NCBI GenBank assembly: GCA_947628225.1 | Contig: CANQYY010000012.1 | Coordinates: forward strand, 1-64,000 | Direction: 5' to 3' | Source: an uncultured Lachnospiraceae bacterium | Lineage (GTDB): Bacteria > Bacillota > Clostridia > Lachnospirales > Lachnospiraceae | Length of the DNA: 64,000 nt | In this document: positions 17,389 to 25,296 of the stretch, piece after piece | Numbering within the stretch: the first letter of the stretch is position 1 | Layout of the letters: each line of letters opens with the position of its first letter | The notes under the pieces: generated by a model | What the model was told of the DNA's origin: nothing | The model's database searches: none | The model's input: only the letters and a program-made list of their open reading frames with translations | Made by a program: the position numbers and the translations under genes

Positions 17389-18480
17389 ATGAAAAAAGCA
17401 AAGACCACAGCCATCATTTTTTTCTTTGTGCTGCTATCAGCAGTTTCTGTCGGCAGTAAAAGGCTGTATGCACAAACCGTAAGCGTAAAAGCGCCGTTAA
17501 ATCTGCATGTTATAAAACACAGCAGTACGGCGTTAAAAATCACATGGAATCCGGTGGAAGGAGCGGGCGGTTATGAAATTTACCGCTGCCGTTCCGGCAG
17601 CCGGAAATTTAAGAAAGTAAAAACTATCAAAACTCCGAAAAAAACGAGCTGGATAAATAAGAAACTAAAAACAAATAAAATTTACAAATATCAAATAAAG
17701 GCGTATGCCAATATTAACGGAAAGAGGAAAAGGAGCCGGTCTGCCTATACGATCAGCGCCAAAACCTATACGAAAAAAAGCAAGACGGTCAATGTAAACC
17801 GGGTGGAAACAGATACATATTTATTTGAGATCGATATGGGAAAAAGTGAAAAATTTTATGCCAGAGCGATCACGACAAAAAAGAAGAAAAAAGTAATTAG
17901 TAAAAAGGTCAGATGGTATTCCAAAAATAAAGACATTGCCACCATTACAAAGGATGGAAAGCTGACGGCGGGAAATAAAGCGGGCGTCTGTTATGTATAT
18001 GCCAAGGCGCATAATGGGAAAAACAGTAAAAAATTCCCGGTATATGTACTCGATCCCAGTACCCCAAAAAGTTTTTATTTGGAGGACGTTACAGGTAAGG
18101 CAAAGACCCTGCTGGCCAAATACAAAAAGGAAGTCTGCCAAGTGGCAAAACATTTTACAAATCACCGGCCAAATGGCGAGATGGATATTTCGTATGATAA
18201 AGAGGATGGTTGGGAAATCAGTCCCCAATATGTAAAAACAGACGCCATTTTGGGGGCAATGAAAAAAATCTTTAATGAATTTGGCGACAAATTAATGATT
18301 ACAGCTAACAAAGAAAAGGTTTACTTTACCTTGGAGGAGCCTCATGGAAACGGAACAAGTACCTTTCACATTATTGAATATTATTATAATAAAGTAATTT
18401 ATGATTATTACTGGGATGAGGGGTACATGGAAATAGCAGATTATTGGGGGTATTATTCGTATGAAGCAGAAAATGAATAA
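17389..18480 (+). CDS. Secreted protein with fibronectin III-like and Big_2-like domains
   Basis: 363 residues. A signal peptide (about 1-30) is followed by a fibronectin type III-like domain (about 33-125; APLNLHVIKHSSTALKITW, then GYEIYRC). A bacterial Ig-like group 2 domain comes next (about 140-225; VRWYSKNKDIATI and GVCYVYAKAHNG). A unique C-terminal domain of about 135 residues with several Tyr and His follows. The start at 17389 has GGGAGAGGA just upstream; the frame extends back to 17335 but without a signal peptide at its N-terminus. Its last codons overlap the next gene. Such domains bind carbohydrate or protein surfaces; the C-terminal domain is not recognised. Confidence 0.8.
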   Translation: MKKAKTTAIIFFFVLLSAVSVGSKRLYAQTVSVKAPLNLHVIKHSSTALKITWNPVEGAGGYEIYRCRSGSRKFKKVKTIKTPKKTSWINKKLKTNKIYKYQIKAYANINGKRKRSRSAYTISAKTYTKKSKTVNVNRVETDTYLFEIDMGKSEKFYARAITTKKKKKVISKKVRWYSKNKDIATITKDGKLTAGNKAGVCYVYAKAHNGKNSKKFPVYVLDPSTPKSFYLEDVTGKAKTLLAKYKKEVCQVAKHFTNHRPNGEMDISYDKEDGWEISPQYVKTDAILGAMKKIFNEFGDKLMITANKEKVYFTLEEPHGNGTSTFHIIEYYYNKVIYDYYWDEGYMEIADYWGYYSYEAENE

Positions 18481-20056
18481 AGGAATTTGCTGCCTATTGC
18501 TATTGTCACTGGTATTCTCCGGTATACACACGACAGAGGCAAAGGAGGCAGAGCCTAAAGTACAAATTTATGATACTGTACAGGGAAATGCAGAGCACCG
18601 GAGCATTGAGATGGGGCAGGAAAAAAATAACTTTTCGGTTAAGCTGTCATCGGGTAACATAAAAAAGGAAGAGTGGAAAAGCAGCAATGAAAGAATTGTA
18701 ACAGTAAGAAGGAACTATGATGGATTTGTAACAGTTTCCGCCCATGATGAGGGAACGGCTTTTATTCAGGTAACGGTTACAACAGATACAGGAAAGGTGC
18801 TGAGCGATACCTGCACCATATCCGTGTACACAAAAACTATCCGGACGGGCGGTCAATTAAAAACAGAAGCGGATTTTTTTCGTGCCGCTTCCACCCAGTC
18901 AGTAGTACGAAGGCGGGGAAAAGAAAAACAGAGCTTTACGATTGTGGCATCCTGCGAAACCTTTTACCGCGTTCTCTTACCGGACAGCTATCAGTTTGAG
19001 GATACGTTGACACATCAATATGCTTATGTGTTTAAATCCGCCGTATATGTGCCGGTAACAAAAGTTGAGCTGAACCATGCCAATCTTTCTTTACAGAAAA
19101 AAAGCAAAAAAAATCTGAAGGCTTCGGTACTGCCGGATTTAGCCGGCAATAAAGAAGTAGAATGGGAAAGCAGCAATAAAAAAGTGGCGGCAATATCAAA
19201 AGGTAAAGTAACCGCTAAAGGTTATGGGACGGCAATTATTACGGTAAAGACAAAGGACAAAGGAAAAACTGCCACCTGTAAGGTAACGGTAAAGAAAAAG
19301 GTAGAAAAAGCGACCAAAACCAAGAAAAAGACGGTTAAGGCAAAGAATCTGAATATAAACGGGAAGTATCTGTTTCGATTTGACAATTCGTTTTCGAGTT
19401 TTGGAACGAATGCAAAATATTATATGTCGAAAAAAGATATGGATAAATTGGTTGATAGATTGTATAGGGGAGGATATCAAAACAAATCTCGTAAAAAAAT
19501 TAAAAAAGCTATTAGTAAAGAAATTGCATTACATTGGGAAGGCTCCTGTTATGGCATGAGCGTTGTTACCGCACTAAATAAAGCAAAAGAAATTCATGCC
19601 AAAAAATATTGTGGAGCAAAGAGAGGACAGCCTTATACCCTGCGATATTTAGATTTGCCAAAGGATAATAAACGGGTAATGAGTTTAATTAATTATTATC
19701 AGATAAGTCAAAGTTATGTGAATCAGTATGTTATAGACTGTGACAGTAAAAAGGACTGGTTTCGCCTAATTCAAAATGCAAAGAAAAAGCGGCTGCAGTT
19801 ATTTACTTTTGTTTTTTACGATGAAATGAAGGAAGAGGATGAGATTCATACTATTTTATTAAAGGAGTATGTAAAAACAAATAAGAATTATGTGTGGATA
19901 GCTACTTATGACCCCAACAGTCCTCATCAGAAAACTTACATTAGGGTAAACCAAAAGACAGGGAAGTTTAAGAGTAAAGATTATAAGAATATGAATACCT
20001 GTGATTTTATAGATGATTTTAGTATTTTTAACCCGATAAAAATAGACAGAAAATAA
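18461..20056 (+). CDS. Secreted Big_2 protein with a papain-like Cys-His-Asp domain
   Basis: 531 residues. A signal peptide (about 1-27) is followed by two Ig-like units. The first is degenerate, around residues 45-125; the second, near 200-280, is clear, with EWESSNKKVAAI. A C-terminal domain of about 230 residues follows a Lys-rich linker. That domain has C363 in GSCYGMS at the start of a helix, H463 in EIHTILLKEY before a strand, and D484 in TYDPNSP. This order and spacing are those of papain-fold cysteine peptidases. I do not recognise the exact family, and activity is inference. The start overlaps the preceding gene by 20 nt, with GGGGG at 18446-18450; an ATG at 18473 is an alternative. 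Confidence 0.78.
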   Translation: MKQKMNKGICCLLLLSLVFSGIHTTEAKEAEPKVQIYDTVQGNAEHRSIEMGQEKNNFSVKLSSGNIKKEEWKSSNERIVTVRRNYDGFVTVSAHDEGTAFIQVTVTTDTGKVLSDTCTISVYTKTIRTGGQLKTEADFFRAASTQSVVRRRGKEKQSFTIVASCETFYRVLLPDSYQFEDTLTHQYAYVFKSAVYVPVTKVELNHANLSLQKKSKKNLKASVLPDLAGNKEVEWESSNKKVAAISKGKVTAKGYGTAIITVKTKDKGKTATCKVTVKKKVEKATKTKKKTVKAKNLNINGKYLFRFDNSFSSFGTNAKYYMSKKDMDKLVDRLYRGGYQNKSRKKIKKAISKEIALHWEGSCYGMSVVTALNKAKEIHAKKYCGAKRGQPYTLRYLDLPKDNKRVMSLINYYQISQSYVNQYVIDCDSKKDWFRLIQNAKKKRLQLFTFVFYDEMKEEDEIHTILLKEYVKTNKNYVWIATYDPNSPHQKTYIRVNQKTGKFKSKDYKNMNTCDFIDDFSIFNPIKIDRK

Positions 20057-20068
20057 GAGGAGATTACG

Positions 20069-21292
20069 ATGAAAAAGATAATTTATGGATTAGCATTATT
20101 ATTGAGCATTACTGTTTTGTATGGAAAAACAGAGGCTGCGGCAAAGGACAAAAAAATAGACGTGACTTTTCTCCGCACGGATTCCTTTACCCTTACAAAT
20201 GCCGGTGGGAAAAAATTAACCTATCAGAATGGGAAAATCACGGGGAATATGAAAGTGTACCAAGATGTAAGATGGGGAATGAAAAAAAGGATACTTACCA
20301 TTGATATGAGTACAGAATTTAAGTATGTTACCCAAAAGAAAAAGGTGGATATAGATTTTTCCGATAACAAATGGTTCAGTTCCGTTATCGCAGAAAATGT
20401 AGATTCCATTATTGTAAAATATAATAATAATTCCTCCTACATTAAAGTTTATGGAAAAAATATTCCCGTGAGAATTGATACAGACAGTGTTCTGGATGAT
20501 GATTTTTTAATTGATATTGATGGGAGAGGAACTAACGTGGAAATGAAAAACAGTAAGCGGGGGATTGAACTATCCAATTTAAAGGGAACCTTCAGCTATG
20601 AAAATGATGATTTAAAATTTAACAAAAACAGTAGAAAAAGTTTTCGTTTACTGCCAACTAAAAACAAAATCCGAATAAAAAATCCGGTAAGCAGAAACCT
20701 GAAAGTAACGGGAGCAATTCTCTATAGTAAAAAGATTTCCAAAAAAGTGGAGGGAATCCACGTCATACCGGTATCGAAGACCTCTCAGGCGCTGTCCTTT
20801 AACAAAGTAAAAAAGGCGAAAGGCTATGTCATCTACCGTTTGAAGGAGAATGGGGAAACGGAGCAGGCGGCTGTCCTGAAGGGACAGGATTCGACCGTGT
20901 GGGTCGATAAAAAGATCCCGGAGGGAGAGCGGCGCGCCTATGTAATAGCATTTTACACAGAAAAAGACGGAAAAAAGATATATGCCAAAAACAGCTATGA
21001 GGTAAGCGGTGTGGCTTATTCCAAAAAGAAGGGGAACGCAACGAAGGTTAGCCTGAACAAGACCGGCAGGATAAAGCTGAAAGTGGGAAAGAGCGTAAAG
21101 CTAAAGGCAAAAGTAAAGGGAGAAAAGGGTAAGAAGTTACTTAGCAGGAAAGTCCGCTGGTACAGTAAGAAAAAATCCGTTGCCATAGTAACGGCAAAAG
21201 GGAAGGTAACGGCGCTGAAAAAGGGGACGTGTAAAATCTATGCGAAAGCTCATAACGGGGAAAACAGCAAGTCGGTGACTATCCTGGTCTGA
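20069..21292 (+). CDS. Secreted protein with a C-terminal Big_2 domain
   Basis: 407 residues. A signal peptide (about 1-23) is followed by a beta-rich domain of about 205 residues without known similarity; it has many Asp/Asn/Lys and the strings DIDFSDNKWF and DDDFLIDIDGRG. A fibronectin-like unit follows (about 228-318; GYVIYRLKENGE). The C-terminus is an Ig-like group 2 domain (about 322-407; KVRWYSKKKSVAIVTAKGKV, then GTCKIYAKAHNGENSK). Its final block is strikingly like the one in the protein at 17389-18480, so these genes are related by domain duplication. AGAGGAG precedes the ATG; the gap to the previous gene is 12 nt. Confidence 0.8.
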   Translation: MKKIIYGLALLLSITVLYGKTEAAAKDKKIDVTFLRTDSFTLTNAGGKKLTYQNGKITGNMKVYQDVRWGMKKRILTIDMSTEFKYVTQKKKVDIDFSDNKWFSSVIAENVDSIIVKYNNNSSYIKVYGKNIPVRIDTDSVLDDDFLIDIDGRGTNVEMKNSKRGIELSNLKGTFSYENDDLKFNKNSRKSFRLLPTKNKIRIKNPVSRNLKVTGAILYSKKISKKVEGIHVIPVSKTSQALSFNKVKKAKGYVIYRLKENGETEQAAVLKGQDSTVWVDKKIPEGERRAYVIAFYTEKDGKKIYAKNSYEVSGVAYSKKKGNATKVSLNKTGRIKLKVGKSVKLKAKVKGEKGKKLLSRKVRWYSKKKSVAIVTAKGKVTALKKGTCKIYAKAHNGENSKSVTILV

Positions 21293-21342
21293 AAAGTTTG
21301 CCTGTTTTTTGAAATTAGTTAAAAAAATATAAAAAAATAATA

Positions 21343-21360
21343 AAAACTGTAGGGAAAGTA
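21343..21360 (+). promoter_or_regulatory. Motif shared by the two agr promoter regions (copy 1)
   Basis: AAAACTGTA, six bases, GTA. The same arrangement occurs at 24325-24342 in front of agrD. It lies 62 nt before the first response-regulator gene, in an AT-rich promoter region. It could be bound by one of the LytTR regulators; this is inference. Confidence 0.35.
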
Positions 21361-21421
21361 TCTGTGGATTTGTTATTTAGTATGTAAGAGAATCAGAGCG
21401 TATGCAGGAGAGGAGAATCCG

Positions 21422-22129
21422 ATGATTGAAGTAGCTATTTGTGATGATGTAAGAGAAGATGCCCTGGAATTACAAAGCTATTTTGATAACAGGATTTATC
21501 AAGTAAATTGTGATATATTTTCAAATTCCATGGAATTTATTTCCCGGCAAAAAAAGTACGATGTAATATTTTTGGATTTTGATATGCCGGGGATGTCCGG
21601 TGAAGAACTGGCTGAGAGGCTGCGGGAAGGAGGAACTGACAGCCTTTTGGTGTTTTTTACCGGGACACGGGAACCTGCGCCGGAAATATTCCACCTTCAG
21701 CCCTTTCGGTATTTGATGAAGGATATGCCGCCGGTCAGGATAAGGCGGGAAATAAACGAAATACTGGAAAAATGTCATGAGAGAAAAAGGTCATATCACC
21801 TATATGCCAAAGGGGGCGGTGATATTGTAAAGGTACCCATTTATGCCATTTCTTATATTGAATTGGCAAAGCATGGGAGCATCATACATACGGTGCAGAA
21901 AAACGAATGCCGCCAATATACCATGAGAGAAAGCATACGGGAACTGGGTGTGAAACTGGAGGATTCCGGGTTTGTACAGGCACATAACAGTTATCTGGTA
22001 AATATGGAACATATTGTGCAATATAATAAAACCTACATACAAATGAAAGAGGGGATCCAGTTAAATGTATCCAGAGCTTACCGTAAAAAATTTGATTTGG
22101 CATTCCGAAGATATCTACTAAACGAATAG
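21422..22129 (+). CDS. LytTR response regulator, AgrA-like (first copy)
   Basis: 235 residues. An N-terminal receiver domain has the acidic pair in CDD (residues 8-9) and the phosphorylated D52 in FLDFDMPGMSG. A C-terminal LytTR DNA-binding domain (about residues 130-235) follows; FVQAHNSYLVNMEHIV is a LytTR hallmark. In agr systems this protein is phosphorylated by the AgrC kinase and activates the peptide-signal genes. GAGAGGAG precedes the ATG. The kinase gene starts 16 nt downstream, and a second regulator of the same class follows the kinase. Confidence 0.9.
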   Translation: MIEVAICDDVREDALELQSYFDNRIYQVNCDIFSNSMEFISRQKKYDVIFLDFDMPGMSGEELAERLREGGTDSLLVFFTGTREPAPEIFHLQPFRYLMKDMPPVRIRREINEILEKCHERKRSYHLYAKGGGDIVKVPIYAISYIELAKHGSIIHTVQKNECRQYTMRESIRELGVKLEDSGFVQAHNSYLVNMEHIVQYNKTYIQMKEGIQLNVSRAYRKKFDLAFRRYLLNE

Positions 22130-22145
22130 TGAAAGGATGAGAGCG

Positions 22146-23471
22146 ATGATAGAATGGTTGGCCAGCCATTTACTAACTCTTACCAATATCTGTCTTAGTA
22201 GTTTTGAAGCTTTTGTGTTCTGGGATGTGGGAGCAAGCTTTTTGCAACTGAGATTTAAAAGCTATTGGAAAAATTTTTTGATACTGATAGGCTTGGCGGT
22301 TATTATGCAGATAATAACGGCAAGAGGAAGTCCTGCTTTCGTTTTTGTTGTGTTTTGCCTCAGTTATTTTGCCTGTGCCATCCTGTTATTTTCGGATTAC
22401 ATTTTATGGAAAAGCATATATGTAATCTTTTTTGTGGTTGTTCAGTGTATCAGCGAATTAATTTTTTATATAGCTGCGTTTGGCATCGGCATTCAGGATA
22501 TTGGCTCGGAATCTGTCTGGCAGTATGCCGTTTTTGGCATGCTAAGCAAGCTGCTTGCCTTTGTGATTCTTTTGATTGTTGCCAAAAGTTTTTCCACAGG
22601 ACAGATTGGGCAAATACCGTGGAAGACATTCCTGGCTTACTGTGTTATGCCGATTTCTTCCTTTTTCATTTTATTTTTTATGATGTCATTTCCGCCCGGC
22701 ATACAAAGTTCAAAGGCTGTGAACATCGGGCTGGTTATCAGCAGTATCGCGGTTCTTGCCTCCAATGCGATTCTGCTTCACATTTTTGAGGGCTACGCAG
22801 AAAGCATGGAAATAAAGCGTCTTGCCGAGTTGAGCGAGCAGAAGGCATCCCTGGAGGCAAAGCATTATGAGCAGCTGGAAAAAATAAATCAGGAAAACAG
22901 CCATTATATGCACGATATTAAGCATATTCTCCAGTCTGCCAATTTGCTGCTTAGTTCAGGAGAAACCGAACAGGCGAAAAAGGTATTACATAACGTGTAT
23001 GAAAATATTATATACACCAATCAGGAGCGCTATTGCCGTCACAGTATTATCAATGCCGTGTTATGCAGTAAACGGGAACTGGCAAAGGATTACGGGATTG
23101 AGTATCTGGTGGAAGTTGAACCGATTATCAACAGCGGGCTCCTGCGTCCTGAGGATTTGATTGTAGTGTTAGGAAATTTGTTGGATAATGCCATTGAGGC
23201 GGCATCCGGAATGCCGTCCGGCGGATATATTAAAGTAAATATAAAAATGAAAAACCAGGGCACCTTTTTGTTTATTGGCGTTGAGAATAATTATAAAAAA
23301 GAACCGAAAAGGGACGGAAGCCTTCTTCTTAGCAGTAAAAGGAAAAAAGCGGCATATGGCCATGGGCTGAAAAGTATCAGCAGAATAGTAAAGGAATGCA
23401 ATGGAATTGAAAATATTTCCTACGGAAATAAAATTTTTATCCATCAGGTTGTTTTGGGTACGATACGTTAA
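22146..23471 (+). CDS. AgrC-like sensor histidine kinase (GHKL type)
   Basis: 441 residues. Six or seven membrane helices (about residues 1-215) form the sensor, as in peptide-pheromone receptors. A coiled linker leads to the phosphorylated H256 (MHDIKH). The GHKL ATPase domain follows, with NLLDNAIEA (N box) and GHGLKSI (G box). AAAGG at 22132-22136 touches an ATG at 22137, so the ATG at 22146 is the better start. The context (two LytTR regulators, agrD and agrB) makes it the likely receptor for the peptide encoded at 24375-24524. Confidence 0.9.
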   Translation: MIEWLASHLLTLTNICLSSFEAFVFWDVGASFLQLRFKSYWKNFLILIGLAVIMQIITARGSPAFVFVVFCLSYFACAILLFSDYILWKSIYVIFFVVVQCISELIFYIAAFGIGIQDIGSESVWQYAVFGMLSKLLAFVILLIVAKSFSTGQIGQIPWKTFLAYCVMPISSFFILFFMMSFPPGIQSSKAVNIGLVISSIAVLASNAILLHIFEGYAESMEIKRLAELSEQKASLEAKHYEQLEKINQENSHYMHDIKHILQSANLLLSSGETEQAKKVLHNVYENIIYTNQERYCRHSIINAVLCSKRELAKDYGIEYLVEVEPIINSGLLRPEDLIVVLGNLLDNAIEAASGMPSGGYIKVNIKMKNQGTFLFIGVENNYKKEPKRDGSLLLSSKRKKAAYGHGLKSISRIVKECNGIENISYGNKIFIHQVVLGTIR

Positions 23472-23500
23472 TAAATTAGAAAGGCGTATAAGTATGAAAT

Positions 23501-24226
23501 ATGATTACAGATATAAAGTATTGTCGAATTGGAATTTGTGAAGATGATGAGCGGTACCGGAATTATTTGGTTGACGTGATTCGTAAAAATATGGAAACAG
23601 GGGACGACATTGGCATTTATTTTTTCAAGGACGGAAAAAGTCTGTTTTCAAGCCAGGAAAAGGCAAAGCTCGATATTTTGTTTATGGATGTAGAACTTCC
23701 GGATGGGAATGGAAATTATTTTGCAAAGAAGTTCAGGCGCATAAACAAAAAGGCGGTGCTGTGTTTTTGCACCAATGTCGGCTATCCCACCTCCGATACA
23801 TTTAAATTAGATGTTTACCGCTACATTCGGAAAGATATAAGAAAAGAAATGATAGAGAAGCAGATAAAAGAAACGCTGAAGGAATATCAGAGAAAAAAGA
23901 GGTTAGGAAAATTTCATCTGCCTGAGGAGGAAGTTTCGATTTATATATCAAAAATTTTATATTGTGAAAAACAAAAGAGGGGAACCAAAATACATTTACT
24001 GGAAGATGAGAAAGGGGTTCTTGTGACAGAACATTTAGAGGAAATTTATGTGAGGATAAAGCAGTATGGGTTTGGCAGACCCCATGATAGCTATATTGTA
24101 AATCTCGAGCACATTATATGTATAAACAGAAAGAGATTAACCCTGATTGGAGGAAATGAGATGACAATCGCTCCCCGGAAGTGGAAGAACTTCAAGGAGG
24201 ATTTTAAACAATATATAACCAGATAG
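23501..24226 (+). CDS. LytTR response regulator, AgrA-like (second copy)
   Basis: 241 residues. A receiver domain has CEDDE near the N-terminus and D63 (FMDVELPDG). A LytTR DNA-binding domain follows (about residues 140-241; FGRPHDSYIVNLEHIICIN). It is only distantly similar to the first regulator at 21422, so it is not a recent duplicate. The start is not ideal. GAAAGG (23479-23484) is 16 nt from this ATG but 9 nt from another ATG at 23494, which is in a different frame and reaches a stop after 15 codons. Either the regulator is translated inefficiently, or the short frame is a leader that lowers its expression. Confidence 0.87.
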   Translation: MITDIKYCRIGICEDDERYRNYLVDVIRKNMETGDDIGIYFFKDGKSLFSSQEKAKLDILFMDVELPDGNGNYFAKKFRRINKKAVLCFCTNVGYPTSDTFKLDVYRYIRKDIRKEMIEKQIKETLKEYQRKKRLGKFHLPEEEVSIYISKILYCEKQKRGTKIHLLEDEKGVLVTEHLEEIYVRIKQYGFGRPHDSYIVNLEHIICINRKRLTLIGGNEMTIAPRKWKNFKEDFKQYITR

Positions 24227-24242
24227 TAGGATTCCTTTTTTA

Positions 24243-24289
24243 CAGGAAAAATCGACCAAAATCGCCAAAATCCGACACAATTTTTCCTG
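24243..24289. repeat. Inverted repeat with three 10-bp direct repeats in its loop
   Basis: CAGGAAAAAT (24243-24252) and ATTTTTCCTG (24280-24289) are a perfect inverted repeat. Between and into the arms run three ten-base units, ATCGACCAAA, ATCGCCAAAA and TCCGACACAA, in direct orientation and on the same face of the helix. It lies between the second response regulator and agrD and might be a terminator, an operator or both. Confidence 0.45.
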
Positions 24290-24324
24290 CTGTATTGATA
24301 TGGGAACAAAAGTTTACTATAACT

Positions 24325-24342
24325 AAAACTGTAAAAACCGTA
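24325..24342 (+). promoter_or_regulatory. Motif shared by the two agr promoter regions (copy 2)
   Basis: AAAACTGTA-N6-GTA, the same arrangement as at 21343-21360. It is 33 nt before the agrD start, close to possible -10 elements (TATATT, TATCAT), so it could be an activator site overlapping a weak -35. Confidence 0.35.
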
Positions 24343-24374
24343 CATATATTATCATATTCCGAGGAGGTGAAAGA

Positions 24375-24524
24375 ATGAAAGCATTTATTAAAAAGTGTAT
24401 GAACAGCGGTGTTATGGCATCCTTAGCTTTTGCCTTGGTAATGGCAACGGCAAACTCAAGCTGCGCATGGCTTTTTGGACAGGAAGAAGAACCGGACTCC
24501 GTAAAAGCATTACGCAAGTTCTAA
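24375..24524 (+). CDS. agrD: AgrD-like cyclic autoinducing peptide precursor
   Basis: 49 residues. GAGGAGGTG stands 5 nt before the ATG. The layout is that of cyclic (thio)lactone autoinducer precursors. An amphipathic N-terminal helix (MKAFIKKCMNSGVMASLAF) holds the peptide at the membrane. The signal core NSSCAWLF follows, then a charged tail, GQEEEPDSVKALRKF. The tail has the acidic-Pro-x-x-hydrophobic pattern recognised by AgrB in Staphylococcus aureus. AgrB should cut after Phe and close a five-residue thiolactone ring, Cys-Ala-Trp-Leu-Phe, leaving a short exocyclic tail ending ...Asn-Ser-Ser. The exact N-terminal cut cannot be read from the sequence. The position between agrC/agrA and agrB supports the call. 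Confidence 0.88.
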   Translation: MKAFIKKCMNSGVMASLAFALVMATANSSCAWLFGQEEEPDSVKALRKF

Positions 24525-24533
24525 CAAAATAGT

Positions 24534-24620
24534 TATATCGGCGCAGGCAAAAAAATTAACGGGACAGGGAGGAAGAGGACACTGACCGCACCCGCGGGAT
24601 TTTGGCGTCTGCGCTATATA
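24534..24620. repeat. Large hairpin between agrD and the downstream genes
   Basis: TATAT-CG-GCGCAG (24534-24546) pairs with CTGCGC-T-ATATA (24609-24620); an inner CCCGCGGG is self-complementary. It separates agrD from the next gene and could stabilise, process or partly terminate the message so that the peptide gene is expressed more than agrB. Confidence 0.4.
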
Positions 24621-24663
24621 AAAAATTGTAGTCAGAAAAAGGTAAAAGGAGGATGTCATATTT

Positions 24664-25281
24664 TTGGGCGATATTATTATAGTAGAATATGAGAAAATGA
24701 GAGAAAAAAAGCCTGGCGTCCATGGGGCGGGTAATGAAAAGGGATTATTCCTTTTAATACTCATTATTATGATGCTCGTGTTAAACCAAGTATATATTCA
24801 TAATTTGCTTGTGCAGACTGGATTAAGCGTACTTGGTTTCTTCACGGCTTTTCTTTTATTTTACGGACAGTTAATACGGAAAAAACGGAAAACTTCCCAG
24901 AGCCTGACGGAATATGAGGGCGATATGGAGTGTATGGAAAAAGTATTATATTGTCTGGACATTGATACCTATAATAAACTGGGCCTTGTAATTGATGAGG
25001 TCCGGGCAAAGATAACAAATGACGAAGAGGAGAGAAAAAAGAAAGAGCAGATTTCTGTTGTCAGTATCGTAGCGCTGGCGGGAATGCTCTCACTCATCTG
25101 TCTATACTGGGGATGCAGCATCATTACCTATGTACAGATGGGGAGTATATTAAATTTCTTTCTCATGGTACTGGCGCTGTTGTTAGCTTGCGACTATATC
25201 GGTGCCAGCTTGTTTTCTGCCAATCAAAAATACAAATGGCTTTACGAAGTTTTACTAAATGTAATGATTACAAAATTTTGA
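24664..25281 (+). CDS. Membrane protein of the agr locus, unknown function
   Basis: 205 residues. Two N-terminal membrane helices (about 27-44 and 50-67) are followed by a charged cytoplasmic loop (about 70-128) and two C-terminal helices (about 130-150 and 158-180). The TTG at 24664 is chosen because AAGGAGG (24646-24652) lies 11 nt before it. An in-frame ATG at 24697 has no ribosome-binding site. A closer ATG at 24654 is out of frame and stops after nine codons. The gene lies between agrD and agrB and is probably co-transcribed. No family is recognised; an immunity, export or signal-modulating role is possible but unproven. Confidence 0.7.
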   Translation: MGDIIIVEYEKMREKKPGVHGAGNEKGLFLLILIIMMLVLNQVYIHNLLVQTGLSVLGFFTAFLLFYGQLIRKKRKTSQSLTEYEGDMECMEKVLYCLDIDTYNKLGLVIDEVRAKITNDEEERKKKEQISVVSIVALAGMLSLICLYWGCSIITYVQMGSILNFFLMVLALLLACDYIGASLFSANQKYKWLYEVLLNVMITKF

Positions 25282-25296
25282 CAGGAGGATTTGGAC

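Noticed and set aside
24253..24279. Short direct repeats considered as a CRISPR remnant
   Set aside because: Only three ten-base units without spacers or cas genes; more like protein-binding repeats.
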